The notes: generated by a model from the letters alone, not told the origin. A stretch of 64,000 nt of DNA from Peteryoungia desertarenae (GCF_005860795.2 NZ_CP058350.1:2634501-2698500), one strand, 5' to 3'. Counted from the first letter of the stretch, positions 15,969 to 26,402 are shown. Translations and numbers: made by a program.

Positions 15969-16415
15969 ATGGACGACATCTACAACACCAAGATACTGGA
16001 ATTCGCCGGCAATATTGGTCGGATAGGCAAATTGTCGGAAGCGGACGCCTCGTGTGAGAAACACTCCAAGCTTTGTGGCTCGAAGGTCAGGGTATTTCTT
16101 AAGGTTCAAGGCGGCGTCGTCAGCGATTTCTCGCATCAGGTGAAAGCCTGCGCGCTAGGCCAGGCGTCCTCCGCCATTATGGCCCGCAATGTCGTTGGTG
16201 CAACCGCAGTAGAGATCAGAAAGGCCAGAGAGGACATGCTCGCCATGTTGAAGTCGGGCGGCGAGGGACCCGTCGATCGATTCGAGGAGATGCGCTTCCT
16301 CAAGCCGGTCCGTGACTACAAGGCGCGTCACGCATCAACAATGCTGACATTTGACGCTGTCATCGATTGTCTCGACCAGATTGAGAACACTGACAAAAGC
16401 GCGCAGGCGAGCTGA
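15969..16415 (+). CDS. NifU/IscU-like iron-sulfur cluster scaffold protein
   Basis: A 148-residue protein of the NifU N-terminal/IscU fold. Three cysteines in the usual arrangement, C36, C61 and C134, are available to hold a nascent cluster; C29 is an extra one. Such proteins assemble Fe-S clusters on a scaffold for delivery to apoproteins. Rhizobia keep this gene next to yidD and folE, away from the suf operon, so it may be auxiliary. The ATG at 15969 is preferred over a GTG at 15963. The 275 bp upstream hold only the divergent folE and scaffold promoters as far as I can see. Confidence 0.87.
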   Translation: MDDIYNTKILEFAGNIGRIGKLSEADASCEKHSKLCGSKVRVFLKVQGGVVSDFSHQVKACALGQASSAIMARNVVGATAVEIRKAREDMLAMLKSGGEGPVDRFEEMRFLKPVRDYKARHASTMLTFDAVIDCLDQIENTDKSAQAS

Positions 16416-16418
16416 CAG

Positions 16419-16784
16419 ATGTGCAATGGACCGAATTGCGGGCACGGCGCCGAAGACGTCAAGCGCGGGCGCAATTGGAGCGGTCCCTTCAGGAAGACCC
16501 CGGGACGTCTCCTGGGGGTGGGCCTCATACGCCTCTACCAAGTGACCTTCTCCAGCATGATAGGCAGTTCCTGCCGGCATATGCCGACATGCTCGGAGTA
16601 TGGCTATGAAGCGATAGCCCGACATGGGTTCTGGCTCGGCGGCTGGATGACGGTTTTTCGGGTTGCCCGCTGCGGACCAGGGGGCACCTGGGGCGTCGAT
16701 CCCGTACCTAGTGAACTTGTGCCGACATTGCGCTGGTACAATCCCTGGCGTTTGTGGGGCCTTGGCCGGCACAAAAGAACGTAA
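16419..16784 (+). CDS. yidD: Membrane protein insertion efficiency factor YidD
   Basis: A 121-residue protein of the YidD family, recognised by the Cys-rich core CRHMPTCSEYGYEAIARHG near residues 52-70 and by WRVARCGP-like and GGTWGVDPVP segments. YidD sits at the inner face of the membrane and helps YidC insert proteins. It is longer than the usual 70-90 residues because of a hydrophilic N-terminal extension of about 25 residues with CNGPNCGHG. It starts 3 bp after the scaffold gene stop, so the two are probably cotranscribed. Confidence 0.93.
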   Translation: MCNGPNCGHGAEDVKRGRNWSGPFRKTPGRLLGVGLIRLYQVTFSSMIGSSCRHMPTCSEYGYEAIARHGFWLGGWMTVFRVARCGPGGTWGVDPVPSELVPTLRWYNPWRLWGLGRHKRT

Positions 16785-16941
16785 GTCATATGAGCCATCT
16801 GACTTGCTCTCCACCCGTACAGGCAATCCCGCTTTACTAGATGTTGCTTCCATCCTATGAAGCGGCGGTTCATGGCAGGCGTGAGCGCCTGCTGCTTTCA
16901 CCACCCGCATTCGTTGGCGGGACTGGATAAGGAGAAGTCTG

Positions 16942-18939
16942 GTGTCAGAATCTGTTTCCCTCACATTTCCCGATGGCTCTGTCCGTCAATACGCTGCCGG
17001 CACCACCGGTCGCGAGGTCGCCGAAGGCATATCGAAGTCGCTCGCCAAGAAGGCAGTTGCGATTGCCCTTGATGGCACGCTCTGCGACCTGTCGGACCTT
17101 GTCGTAGACGGCGCAATCGAAATCGTCACGCGCACCGATCCGCGAGCGCTTGAGCTCATTCGTCACGACACGGCCCACGTCATGGCTGAAGCCGTGCAGG
17201 AGTTGTGGCCCGGAACGCAGGTGACCATCGGTCCAGTGATCGAAAACGGCTTCTACTACGACTTCGCCAAGGATGAGCCTTTCACGCCAGAGGATCTGCC
17301 GAAGATCGAGAAGCGGATGCGCGAGATCATCCAGCGCAACAAGCCCTTCACCAAGGAAGTCTGGTCGCGCGACAAGGCAAAGGAAGTGTTCGCGGCCAAG
17401 GGCGAAAAATACAAGGTGGAGCTGGTTGAGGCCATTCCGGCGGACCAGGACCTGAAGATTTATTATCAGGGCGACTGGTTCGATCTCTGCCGCGGCCCGC
17501 ACATGGCATCGACGGGGCAGATCGGAACCGCCTTCAAGCTGATGAAGGTGGCCGGTGCCTATTGGCGAGGCGACAGCAACAATCCGATGCTGACGCGCAT
17601 TTACGGAACGGCCTGGGCCGAACAGGAGCAGTTGGATCAGTATCTGCATGTGCTGGCCGAGGCAGAGAAGCGCGACCATCGCAAGCTTGGGCGGGAAATG
17701 GATCTCTTCCACTTTCAGGAAGAGGGTCCCGGCGTGGTCTTTTGGCACGGCAAGGGCTGGCGCATGTTCCAGACGCTGACGGCCTATATGCGCCGCAGGC
17801 TGGAGGGCGCGTATGAAGAGGTCAATGCGCCGCAGATCCTCGACAAATCTCTCTGGGAGACCTCAGGTCACTGGGGCTGGTATCAGGAAAACATGTTTGC
17901 CGTAAAATCGGCGCATGCCTTCACCCATCCCGATGACAAGGAAGCCGATCAGAAGATCTTCGCCCTGAAGCCGATGAACTGCCCCGGCCACGTCCAGATC
18001 TTCAAGCATGGCCTGAAGTCCTACCGCGAACTGCCGGTCCGCCTCGCCGAATTCGGCACGGTTCATCGATATGAGGCATCCGGCGCATTGCACGGCCTGA
18101 TGCGCGTTCGTGGTTTCACACAGGACGATGCCCACGTCTTTTGCACCGAAGAGCAGATGGCGGCGGAATGCCTGCGCATCAATGACCTCATTCTGTCGGT
18201 CTACAAGGATTTCGGCTTTGATGAAATCGTGGTCAAACTGTCTACGCGTCCGGAAAAGCGGGTGGGTTCAGACGATCTGTGGGATCGCGCGGAAACGGTC
18301 ATGATGGATGTCTTGAAGACGATTGAAGAGCAATCCGGCGGTCGCATCAAGACCGGCATTCTGCCGGGCGAGGGAGCCTTCTATGGCCCGAAATTCGAGT
18401 ACACGCTGAAGGATGCTATCGGCCGGGAATGGCAATGCGGTACGACGCAGGTTGATTTCAACCTGCCAGAGCGTTTCGGTGCCTTCTACATCGATCAGAA
18501 CTCGGAGAAGGTTCAACCCGTTATGATCCACCGGGCGATCTGTGGCTCCATGGAACGTTTCCTCGGCATCCTGATCGAAAACTTTGCGGGTCACATGCCC
18601 CTCTGGTTTGCGCCGCTGCAGGTGGTGGTCGCGACAATAACGTCCGATGCCGACGATTACGGGCGCGAAGTTGCCCAGGAATTGCGCGATGCGGGTCTCC
18701 AGGTGGAAACGGACTTCCGCAATGAGAAGATCAATTACAAGATCCGGGAGCATTCGGTTTCGAAGGTGCCCGTCATCATCGTATGCGGAAAGCGGGAGGC
18801 CGAGGAGCGGACAGTGAATGTTCGTCGCCTGGGCTCGCAGGATCAGACATCCATGTCGCTCACGGAGGCGGTTGCCGTTCTGGCCGGAGAGGCGACGCCG
18901 CCGGATGTCAAGCGGAAGCTGGCTGCTCGTTCCGTCTGA
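16942..18939 (+). CDS. thrS: Threonyl-tRNA synthetase ThrS
   Basis: A 665-residue class II aminoacyl-tRNA synthetase that charges tRNA-Thr. Domains in order are TGS (about 1-65), the SAD editing domain (about 70-230), the catalytic core (about 245-540) with [13 protein letters not shown] and [17 protein letters not shown], and the anticodon-binding domain to the end. The start is a GTG with AAGGAG upstream. The 157-bp leader contains a GGCG-TGA-GCGCC-like short hairpin, but I see no clear anticodon-like operator such as the one of E. coli thrS. A long hairpin follows the gene. Confidence 0.97.
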   Translation: MSESVSLTFPDGSVRQYAAGTTGREVAEGISKSLAKKAVAIALDGTLCDLSDLVVDGAIEIVTRTDPRALELIRHDTAHVMAEAVQELWPGTQVTIGPVIENGFYYDFAKDEPFTPEDLPKIEKRMREIIQRNKPFTKEVWSRDKAKEVFAAKGEKYKVELVEAIPADQDLKIYYQGDWFDLCRGPHMASTGQIGTAFKLMKVAGAYWRGDSNNPMLTRIYGTAWAEQEQLDQYLHVLAEAEKRDHRKLGREMDLFHFQEEGPGVVFWHGKGWRMFQTLTAYMRRRLEGAYEEVNAPQILDKSLWETSGHWGWYQENMFAVKSAHAFTHPDDKEADQKIFALKPMNCPGHVQIFKHGLKSYRELPVRLAEFGTVHRYEASGALHGLMRVRGFTQDDAHVFCTEEQMAAECLRINDLILSVYKDFGFDEIVVKLSTRPEKRVGSDDLWDRAETVMMDVLKTIEEQSGGRIKTGILPGEGAFYGPKFEYTLKDAIGREWQCGTTQVDFNLPERFGAFYIDQNSEKVQPVMIHRAICGSMERFLGILIENFAGHMPLWFAPLQVVVATITSDADDYGREVAQELRDAGLQVETDFRNEKINYKIREHSVSKVPVIIVCGKREAEERTVNVRRLGSQDQTSMSLTEAVAVLAGEATPPDVKRKLAARSV

Positions 18940-18947
18940 GGACTTTA

Positions 18948-18974
18948 TGACAGGGCCCGTGACGGGCCCTGTCA
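18948..18974. repeat. Long inverted repeat after thrS
   Basis: TGACAGGGCCCGT and ACGGGCCCTGTCA form a perfect 27-bp palindrome around a central G. It lies 9 bp after the thrS stop. No T-run follows on either strand, so it is an imperfect terminator or an RNA-stabilising hairpin. Confidence 0.6.
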
Positions 18975-19038
18975 GCAAACTGTCGTGAATTTGCAGTAAG
19001 CCGGTCACAAAGACGGCTTCCATGCTCTCAGGTGACCT

Positions 19039-19881
19039 GTGCGATTCGAAGAACTCTCCTATGCCAACGCGCGCGATCCAAAACTGAAGCGGTGGTTTAT
19101 CCGTTCGATTGAAGGTTTGTCGGGACGAGATCGCTATTCCCGCCTCTATGAAATCTGGCGCAATGACATCGTGGGCAAGACGGATCGCGTATTCGGCAAA
19201 ATGCTCGATCTCATTGATGTGACCATGGATGTGCAGGGCGTTTGGCCGCCCGCAAACCTGCCGGAAGGTCCGGTTGTGATTGTAGCCAATCATCCGTTCG
19301 GGATTGGTGACGGAATTGCCGTTCTCGCCCTGGCGGAGCAATTGGGCCGCCCCTTCCGCGTTCTGATCAACAATGAATTGTTGAAGGTGCCGGAGATGGG
19401 ACCCTATTCGTTACCCGTGTCCTTCGAAGAGACGAAGGAAGCGCTTGCTATCAACATGCAGACCCGCCATGAGGCTGTGCGTTTGCTCAAGGAAGGTGTG
19501 ACGGTCGTGATTTTTCCGGCCGGTGGCGTGGCAACTGCAAAAAAGGGATTTGGACGCGCCGAAGATCTGCCGTGGAAGGTCTTCCCCGCGAAGCTCATCC
19601 AGTCTGCCAAGGCCAGTGTTGTCCCTGTCTATTTCGAAGGGCAGAACGGCCGGCTTTTTCATCTCGCCAGCCGGATTTCTATGACCCTGCGCGTCTCACT
19701 GCTGATTCGAGAGTTCCGGCGGCTCTCAGGATCAACGATCAGGGCAAGAGTCGGTAAGGTGATGACCTGGGAAGACCTGAGCGTGATTGGTGATCGCAAG
19801 GATCTTCTTTCAAAGCTATATGATGCGGTCTTTTCGATGGCGCCGGCTCCGGTAAAGGTCTCGTTCCGCAAAGCCGGATAA
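19039..19881 (+). CDS. Lysophospholipid acyltransferase-family protein (PlsC-like)
   Basis: A 280-residue protein of the glycerolipid acyltransferase superfamily. The acceptor motif reads NHPFGIGDG, with the catalytic His and Asp one residue further apart than the classical HX4D, as in the haemolysin-related branch; the FPAGGVATAKKGFG segment matches the second conserved block. It probably moves an acyl chain onto a lysolipid or an aminolipid. The start is a GTG at 19039. It is downstream of thrS after the palindrome and so probably has its own promoter. Confidence 0.82.
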   Translation: MRFEELSYANARDPKLKRWFIRSIEGLSGRDRYSRLYEIWRNDIVGKTDRVFGKMLDLIDVTMDVQGVWPPANLPEGPVVIVANHPFGIGDGIAVLALAEQLGRPFRVLINNELLKVPEMGPYSLPVSFEETKEALAINMQTRHEAVRLLKEGVTVVIFPAGGVATAKKGFGRAEDLPWKVFPAKLIQSAKASVVPVYFEGQNGRLFHLASRISMTLRVSLLIREFRRLSGSTIRARVGKVMTWEDLSVIGDRKDLLSKLYDAVFSMAPAPVKVSFRKAG

Positions 19882-19939
19882 AAGCGCGTAACAGACATTT
19901 GTGGCGTGCTACTTGAGGCACGAAGAAGTTCGGGTGCGA

Positions 19940-20887
19940 CTATTGCGTCAGTGGCACTTCAACATTGTCGTTCACCCCGGCGACCACCTCGAAGTCTTTC
20001 TGATAGATCTTGTCCTTGTTGCGGGCAATCGCCGTGTAGCTGCCCTCGGCAAGCACCATGATGGGAAAGGCACTGACACTTTCAGCAACGACGTCACCTC
20101 CAGATGTCAGGATGGACCAGGCGGTATCGGCGATCGCTTCTCCACCCACTTCGGAAACGAGTTTCAATCCGACCTGGGCAGCACGATGTTGAATGGTCGC
20201 TTCGGTCAGTTTGCCTGATTCGACACGGATGTCGGCACGAACGACAGCATTGATCGAGCCATACTCGGAGACGACATGATAGGTGCCGGCGTTGAGGCGG
20301 ATGATCGTATTGGGTTGGACATCCGCGATAATCAGGCCCCGTTCGCCGTCGGCCTGGACCTCGTTTGAATAGATGTCGAATAGCAGTTTCTGGCTGGAAA
20401 TCTGGGTATCGCTTCCGGATGAAGCGTTCAGCACAAGCCCCCCGGCATCAAGCACCATCACCTGATTCGAGATCTCCCCCTCTTTCGGTACTGACAGCCG
20501 CTTCGTTGCTCCGGCACGACCGAAAGACACATTGACGAAATACTCTCCCGGAAGGAGTTGGAAATCCGCTGTTCCTCCTTCGGCGCTGGCAAGGAGAGGC
20601 AACTTTCCGTCGGGGCCGGGGATTTGACTGAATACCCGCCATGAAAGTCCATGCTGCATCGGCTCGTTCGTGCCGTTCAGTTTAGCCTCAAGTCTGACAT
20701 TTCGGCCCGAAATGGTTGGCGTTAACGGCGCCAGATTGGGGGAAAACGCCTGTAGCTTTGGCATTTTCGTGCTGCCATCCAGCTGCTTGAACGTTTCGAA
20801 AGCATCTTGCGCCGAAACGGATGAGACGCTTGAACCGAACGCGCAGACAATGACGATGAGCCCTGTCAGCAGTTTGTGGAATGTCAT
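19940..20887 (-). CDS. Secreted protein of unknown function with repeated beta domains
   Basis: A 315-residue exported protein I cannot name. A signal peptide ends near SVSAQ (about residue 26). The mature part contains three related segments that each carry a Leu-Gly-Tyr core: [26 protein letters not shown] and [13 protein letters not shown], each followed by a beta strand. This suggests three Ig-like or carboxypeptidase-regulatory-like beta sandwiches. No catalytic motif is visible. The ATG at 20887 is chosen over a GTG three codons earlier. It is divergent from the nitroreductase gene. Confidence 0.75.
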   Translation of the reverse strand: MTFHKLLTGLIVIVCAFGSSVSSVSAQDAFETFKQLDGSTKMPKLQAFSPNLAPLTPTISGRNVRLEAKLNGTNEPMQHGLSWRVFSQIPGPDGKLPLLASAEGGTADFQLLPGEYFVNVSFGRAGATKRLSVPKEGEISNQVMVLDAGGLVLNASSGSDTQISSQKLLFDIYSNEVQADGERGLIIADVQPNTIIRLNAGTYHVVSEYGSINAVVRADIRVESGKLTEATIQHRAAQVGLKLVSEVGGEAIADTAWSILTSGGDVVAESVSAFPIMVLAEGSYTAIARNKDKIYQKDFEVVAGVNDNVEVPLTQ

Positions 20888-20997
20888 GTGACGCACTGTG
20901 TGTTGACTTCCTCTCCAATGCCAGCAAGTTCAAACCCAATGCAGTGGCAATTTCAAGACTTGAGTGCCACCGAGATCGTTATAAAAGGTATTCAAAT

Positions 20998-21582
20998 ATG
21001 GAAAAAAACGCCAGTCTGCTGGAGTATTTGTCATTTCGCCGCTCGGTACCCGCATTTCAGATGTGCGAACCAGGCCCGTCGCGTTCCGAACTGGAGAAGA
21101 TTCTCACGTTGACCGTGCGCGTGCCTGACCACGGCAAAATCGCGCCTTGGCGTTTCATCGTCTATCGCGGCGAGGAACGCAAGACGATCAGTGAACAGCT
21201 CTTGGCAATTGCCTTGAAGAAGAACCCTGCATTGTCGCAGGAGATGATTGAAGTAGAGCGGACGCGCTTTACACGGGCTCCCGTGGTTGTCGCAGTCATT
21301 TCAACGGCGGCTCCGCACGCAAAAATTCCGGAATGGGAGCAGGTCATGTCCGCAGGAGCGGTTTGCCTGAATATGCTGATGGCGGCAAACGCCCATGGTT
21401 ACGTCGCAAACTGGTTGTCGGAATGGTTTGCCTTTGATGAGGAAGCGCATGCTGTTCTTGGCGTGAAAGCAGGTGAAAAGGTCGCAGGTTTCATTCACAT
21501 GGGCTCCACGACTTTCCCGATCACCGAGCGTCCTCGACCCTCGATCGCGGATCTGACAACATGGGTCGGTGGCGCAGCATGA
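20998..21582 (+). CDS. Nitroreductase-family flavoprotein
   Basis: A 194-residue FMN-dependent oxidoreductase of the YdjA-like nitroreductase branch: FRRSVPAFQ near residue 13 and [14 protein letters not shown] near 42 are the FMN-contacting segments. Physiological substrates of this branch are uncertain. The ATG at 20998 is preferred; the longer frame from 20881 runs antisense into the start of the divergent secreted-protein gene. The stop overlaps the next start by 4 bp (ATGA), so this protein and the flavin reductase-like protein are made together and may act as a pair. Confidence 0.9.
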
Positions 21583-22190
21583 GATTCTATGAAACGACCG
21601 AAAACGCCCACGGCCTGGCGCACGATCCATTCAAGGCAATCGTCGCGCCGCGCCCCATCGGCTGGATTGGGTCCAGAGGGACGAACGGTACCCGCAATCT
21701 TGCTCCCTACTCGTTCTTCAATGCCGTCAGTGATCGCCCAAAAATCGTGATGTTCTCATCTAGCGGTCGCAAGGACTCACTGCGCAATGTCGAAGAAACG
21801 GGCGAGTTTACGACAAGTTTCGTCAGCGCCAATCTAACGGAAAATATGAATGCTTCATCTGCGGCAGTCCCTTATGGCGAGGATGAGTTCGCTCTCGCAG
21901 GGCTGACGCCTGTCGACGGAAAACTCGTTAAAGCGCCTTTCGTGGGAGAGGCTTTTGCCGCGCTTGAGTGCCGCGTCACGGAAATCCTGCGGCTCTCTGA
22001 TGTCAGCGGAGAGCCGAGCGACAGCTATGCCGTCTTTGGCCAGGTTGTCGGAATCCACCTGGACGAGAAGGCGATCAGAAACGGGCGCTTTGATGCGAGT
22101 ATCGCCAGACCGCTTCTTCGGATGGGGTATATGGATTATGCGCATATTTCGGACGTGTTCGAACTCGCCCGACCATCAGTGAAGAGCTGA
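21579..22190 (+). CDS. Flavin reductase-like (FMN-binding split barrel) protein
   Basis: A 203-residue protein of the flavin reductase-like domain family (flavoredoxin/DIM6 type), with [34 protein letters not shown] and RMGYMDYA as typical blocks. Such proteins bind FMN and reduce flavin or a partner oxidase. It overlaps the nitroreductase stop by 4 bp; physical coupling to that enzyme is an inference. After it comes a 179-bp region with repeated GCCAAT elements before the DUF2336 gene. Confidence 0.88.
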
Positions 22191-22250
22191 GAAAAGATCA
22201 AAGTCTTCCATCTGAGTGGGTTAGGTGCACAGGAACCGAGCGAGACACTG

Positions 22251-22323
22251 GATTGGCAGATCTCTCGCCAATCTGCGCCGGTTAAGAAACGTGGTGAACA
22301 ATTCATTAGCCAATTGGCGCTAA
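22251..22323. promoter_or_regulatory. Cluster of ATTGGC/GCCAAT inverted repeats upstream of the DUF2336 gene
   Basis: GATTGGC (22251-22257) pairs with GCCAATC (22267-22273). A second palindrome, GCCAATTGGC (22309-22318), is extended by outer TTAGC and GCTAA (22306-22310 and 22319-22323). The same six bases thus occur four times in alternating orientation within 70 bp, 47 bp before the next gene. Operator function is inferred; the regulator is unknown. Confidence 0.4.
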
Positions 22324-22369
22324 CCTGCCTGCAAGCCGACGATAACGGCGGGCAGTAGTGTAAGGTGGA

Positions 22370-23521
22370 TTGGGTAGCACGGTGATTGTCGCAGCTTTTC
22401 TCAAATGGGTCGAAACAGCAAAGGCACAGGATCGTGCGCGTGCTGCAAACGCACTGGCTCGGGCCTATCTTAAGTCATCCATGGCGCCACCGGATCGGCA
22501 GGCTGCGCAACTCGCAATGACCTATCTTCTTGACGATCCCGCGCCTCAGGTCCGTCTTGCCTTGGCGGAGGTGCTGGCTGCCGCACCTCAGGCGCCCCGA
22601 GCCATCATGGTCTGCCTTGCGGAAGACCAGCCGGAAATCGCGTCCTTGGTGATCCTCCAATCTCCCGTATTGGTCGATACCGATCTTGTCGATATCGCGG
22701 GTCGCGGGACCCTCGAGACCCGGGCATTGATTGCGGCGCGCCCAATGGTCAGCGTGGCCGTAGCCGCGGCTCTTGCAGAGATCGGGGAGGGAGCCGAAAT
22801 TGAGGTCCTGCTTGAAAACCCGAATGTTGCTTTCACACGCTGGACGCTGAAGCGGATCGCCGAGCGGCATGGCCGTTCCGAGCGTGTCCGCTCGCTCTTG
22901 CTTGATCGTGATGACCTGCCGGCCGATGTACGGCAGATCCTCGTGCAATTTGTCGCCGATGCGCTTGCGGGTTCAGATCTCGTGCGTGCCGCAGTCGGCC
23001 AACGGCGAATCGAGCGAATTGCGAGAGAGGCCAGTGATAGCGCGACGATGGCCATCCTCGCTTCGGTGTTGGTCGATGAATTGCCGGGACTGGTTGAGCA
23101 GTTGCGGAGCGCTGGGCGCTTGACGCCTGCCTTCCTGATGCATGGCCTATGCGCCGGTCGAACAGATTTCTTCGCAACGGCACTCGTCGCCATCTCCGGC
23201 ATGGAGGAAAGGCGCGTACGATCGATCCTCGCAACCGGGCGGTATCACGCCGTGCGGGCGCTTCTGGAGGCCTCAGGTTTGACGCGTGATGTCAGCGAAA
23301 TCTTTGTGGAAGCGATCATGCTCTGGCGCAACGCAATCCAGACACCCATGGGCTTTGAACTCGATCATATTGCCCACAGGCTGTTGCAGCAGTACCGGAC
23401 CAGAAGCGACCTCTCCGGTTCTGCCGCAGCTTTGCTGGACATGGTGGAGCGTCTGGCGATTGCAGAAGAGCGCCGGATGGCCCGCGACTATGCAACGGGT
23501 CTCGCCTTGACGGCCGCCTGA
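22370..23521 (+). CDS. DUF2336-domain protein
   Basis: A 383-residue mostly helical protein of the DUF2336 family, rich in HEAT-like alpha-helical repeats (for example AALAEIGEGAEIEVLLENPNV). The family is common in alphaproteobacteria and its function is not established. No signal peptide or membrane segment is visible. The start is uncertain: a TTG at 22370, close behind AAGGTGG, or a GTG at 22382. It converges on the next gene with 12 bp between stops. The palindrome cluster upstream hints at specific control. Confidence 0.8.
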   Translation: MGSTVIVAAFLKWVETAKAQDRARAANALARAYLKSSMAPPDRQAAQLAMTYLLDDPAPQVRLALAEVLAAAPQAPRAIMVCLAEDQPEIASLVILQSPVLVDTDLVDIAGRGTLETRALIAARPMVSVAVAAALAEIGEGAEIEVLLENPNVAFTRWTLKRIAERHGRSERVRSLLLDRDDLPADVRQILVQFVADALAGSDLVRAAVGQRRIERIAREASDSATMAILASVLVDELPGLVEQLRSAGRLTPAFLMHGLCAGRTDFFATALVAISGMEERRVRSILATGRYHAVRALLEASGLTRDVSEIFVEAIMLWRNAIQTPMGFELDHIAHRLLQQYRTRSDLSGSAAALLDMVERLAIAEERRMARDYATGLALTAA

Positions 23522-23533
23522 CACCGGTCGAGG

Positions 23534-23962
23534 TCAGGGGTTAATCTTCCGGGCAACCCAGGAGTAACTGTCGGAGACGACGTGGAACGGGGTCTGTACG
23601 ACCATTTTGATATCATCCTTGTCGGGGATGACCCCGCGTATGGCCTGCACGGCTCGCTTTGCCAGTGATTGCTTTTCTTCCTCGTTCGGCTCTTGAACCT
23701 CTGGAGCGAGAGCATTCGTTGTATCATTTGAGAAATCGGGTTTCCCCTGCGCCAACTGATCCACAATTTCAGGGGCCGGCGCCTGACAAACTGCCACGGC
23801 GGTAGGGTAGGGTATGTCGGTATAGCGTGCCAGGACGTTGTCTGTGGCCGCATCACAAAGCGCTACAGACACGAAGCGTTCAGGTGCTGTCTCGACATAC
23901 TTGCACTGCTCCATGGCATCGTCGCAGCCCAGAATGGTCATCATGATCAAGGCGGTCTTCAT
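23534..23962 (-). CDS. Conserved-looking protein of unknown function
   Basis: A 142-residue protein from the ATG at 23962. The N terminus (MKTALIMMTILGCDDAMEQC) is short and hydrophobic and could be a weak signal or lipoprotein-like segment, but the lipobox is poor. Four cysteines lie in the first half (in ILGCDD, EQCKY, ALCDA and AVCQA), which would suit disulfides in the periplasm. The C-terminal half is charged. I do not recognise the family. It lies downstream of parE on the same strand across 170 bp. Confidence 0.65.
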   Translation of the reverse strand: MKTALIMMTILGCDDAMEQCKYVETAPERFVSVALCDAATDNVLARYTDIPYPTAVAVCQAPAPEIVDQLAQGKPDFSNDTTNALAPEVQEPNEEEKQSLAKRAVQAIRGVIPDKDDIKMVVQTPFHVVSDSYSWVARKINP

Positions 23963-24132
23963 GGCAGAAAACGTTCCATCATTGGCCGGTTGCGGTTCAT
24001 GAGCGGATGAAACACGACGATTGCAGCCAAACCAAGACAAGTCTCAAGCCACGAAATCGAAGAGAAACTTTCTCTCGTTTCAAAGCTCGCAGACACATAA
24101 ATGCCACCAGCGGCAACCACGGCGAAAGACGG

Positions 24133-26187
24133 TCAGATATCGAGATTGTCCGCGAACGCCGCACGGTCCTGGATAAACCTGAAACGGGCCTCGGGCTTTG
24201 TCCCCATCAGGGCGTCGACAGCGTCGCGCGTGCCTTCGAAATCGATTTCGTCAATTTCGACACGCAATAGCGTGCGCTTGCCCGGATCCATCGTCGTTTC
24301 CTTCAGCTGCGCCGGCATCATTTCGCCGAGGCCTTTGAACCGCCCGACTTCAACCTTCTTGCCCTTGAACACAGTTTCCATCAACTCGGCCCGATGGGCG
24401 TCATCGCGCGCGTAGACTGTCTTTGCCCCCTGGCGAATGACATAGAGCGGCGGGACAGCCAGATACAGGTGATTACCACGGATCAGTTCAGGCATTTCCT
24501 GATAGAAGAACGTGATCAAAAGAGACGCGATATGCGCTCCATCGACATCGGCGTCCGTCATGATGATGATCCGCTCATAGCGCAGATCTTCCTCACGATA
24601 TTTGCTGCGCGTTCCGCAGCCCAGCGCCTGGATCAAATCGGCGATCTGCTGGTTGGCCATCAGTTTTTCGCGGCTGGCGCTGCCGACATTGAGGATCTTG
24701 CCGCGCAGAGGCAGGATCGCCTGATTGGCGCGGTTGCGCGCCTGCTTCGCGGAGCCACCCGCCGAATCACCCTCGACGATGAAAAGCTCTGCGCCTTCCG
24801 CCGTATTCTGCGCACAGTCGGCGAGCTTGCCGGGCAGGCGCAGCTTGCGTACCGCGCTCTTCCGGTTGACTTCCTTCTCCTTGCGACGGCGAAGGCGCTC
24901 CTCGGCGCGCTCGATGACCCAATCCAGAAGCTTCGCGGCTTCGTTCGGATTATCAGCGAGATAGTGGTCAAATGGGTCGCGGAGTGCGTTTTCGACAATG
25001 CGTTGGGCCTCAACCGTCGCAAGCTTGTCCTTCGTCTGGCCAACGAATTCCGGTTCACGGATAAAGACAGACAGCATGCCGACCGCCGAGATCATCACGT
25101 CTTCGGTGGAGATTTGCTGCGCCCGCTTGTTCTGGGTCAGTTCAGCGTAGCTCTTCAGTCCTTTGGTGAGCGCAATCCGCAGGCCGGCCTCATGGGTGCC
25201 ACCTTCGGGTGTCGGAATGGTATTGCAATAGGAATGGATCTGCGGATCGCCGCCATACCAGGTGACAGCCCATTCCAGCGCACCATGACCGCCGGTCTTT
25301 TCGGTCTTGCCAGCAAAAATCTCACGGGTGACTGTAAATTCCTTGCCCAGCGTATTGGCCAGATAATCCTTGAGGCCGCCTGGGAAGTGGAAAACGGCCT
25401 TCTCTGGAATGTCGCCGCCCTCTGGCACCATGCCCGGATCGCAGCTCCACCGGATCTCGACACCGCCAAAGAGATAGGCCTTCGACCGCGCCATTCGGAA
25501 AATCCGACCGGGATCGAAACGGGCATGGTCTCCAAATATCTGCGGATCCGGGTGAAAGCGGACGCGAGTGCCACGTCTGTTATGGACATCGCCCAGTTCC
25601 TCAAGTCCACCAAGCGGGATACCGCGAGAAAAGCGCTGTCGATAAAGCTTGCGATTGCGCGCGACCTCCACTTCGAGAAGATCCGAGAGCGCGTTGACAA
25701 CCGACACACCCACGCCATGCAGACCGCCGGAGGTCTCATAGGCCTTGCCGTCAAACTTGCCGCCGGCATGGAGCTTGGTCATGATGACTTCGAGCGTTGA
25801 TTTGCCCGGCACCTGGGGGTGAAGCTCAACCGGGATACCGCGACCATTGTCGGTGACGGTCAGAAAGCCCTCGGTGTCGAGATGTACATCAATGAAGTTG
25901 GCATGTCCGGCAACTGCTTCGTCCATCGAGTTGTCAATGACTTCGGCAAACAAGTGATGCAGCGCCTTTTCGTCGGTACCACCGATATACATGCCCGGAC
26001 GCATCCGCACGGGTTCCAGGCCCTCAAGAACGCGGATGGATGACGCCCCATAGTCTTCACCCGAAGATATTGCGGGTGCTGCTGGCGCGGACGCCGATGG
26101 CTTCGCTTTTGCGGCGGGCTCGGGTTCCGGAACAGCTACCGTCTTTTGGACAAGCGGCATTGTTGAAAAGAGATCGTTGTCGTCCAT
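24133..26187 (-). CDS. parE: DNA topoisomerase IV subunit B ParE
   Basis: A 684-residue type IIA topoisomerase ATPase subunit that with ParC unlinks daughter chromosomes. The GHKL ATPase motifs DNSMDEAVAGH and DNGRGIPV lie in the first 110 residues, then the transducer domain, and the TOPRIM metal site with EGDSAGGSAKQ and DADVDGAHI. The C-terminal KGLGEMMPAQLKETTMDP is also typical. ParE rather than GyrB is favoured by the short length and the lack of the gyrB insertion, and by residue choice in these motifs. The ATG at 26187 (MDDNDLFS) is chosen; a frame from 26280 adds 31 residues without likeness. Confidence 0.93.
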   Translation of the reverse strand: MDDNDLFSTMPLVQKTVAVPEPEPAAKAKPSASAPAAPAISSGEDYGASSIRVLEGLEPVRMRPGMYIGGTDEKALHHLFAEVIDNSMDEAVAGHANFIDVHLDTEGFLTVTDNGRGIPVELHPQVPGKSTLEVIMTKLHAGGKFDGKAYETSGGLHGVGVSVVNALSDLLEVEVARNRKLYRQRFSRGIPLGGLEELGDVHNRRGTRVRFHPDPQIFGDHARFDPGRIFRMARSKAYLFGGVEIRWSCDPGMVPEGGDIPEKAVFHFPGGLKDYLANTLGKEFTVTREIFAGKTEKTGGHGALEWAVTWYGGDPQIHSYCNTIPTPEGGTHEAGLRIALTKGLKSYAELTQNKRAQQISTEDVMISAVGMLSVFIREPEFVGQTKDKLATVEAQRIVENALRDPFDHYLADNPNEAAKLLDWVIERAEERLRRRKEKEVNRKSAVRKLRLPGKLADCAQNTAEGAELFIVEGDSAGGSAKQARNRANQAILPLRGKILNVGSASREKLMANQQIADLIQALGCGTRSKYREEDLRYERIIIMTDADVDGAHIASLLITFFYQEMPELIRGNHLYLAVPPLYVIRQGAKTVYARDDAHRAELMETVFKGKKVEVGRFKGLGEMMPAQLKETTMDPGKRTLLRVEIDEIDFEGTRDAVDALMGTKPEARFRFIQDRAAFADNLDI

Positions 26188-26402
26188 CTGTTCGGTCGAT
26201 ACTCTGGTTGAGGCGGTCGCAGTTTTGTCCCATCCGGGATTTATCGACAGCCTGGCGTCTATGATTGCGAATCGGGCCAAGTGTGCCAGAGAGACGGGTC
26301 AGGTGCGAGCTTGCCGTGCGACCGGCATGTCTGAAATCGCGGAAGCTTTGCGCGGCGATGCCCTGAAACGCAAGGCGCAGGCCAAGGAGAACACTTTCTT
26401 CC

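Noticed and set aside
24394..25800. A 468-codon plus-strand frame over parE
   Set aside because: Antisense to conserved topoisomerase motifs; composition typical of a shadow.
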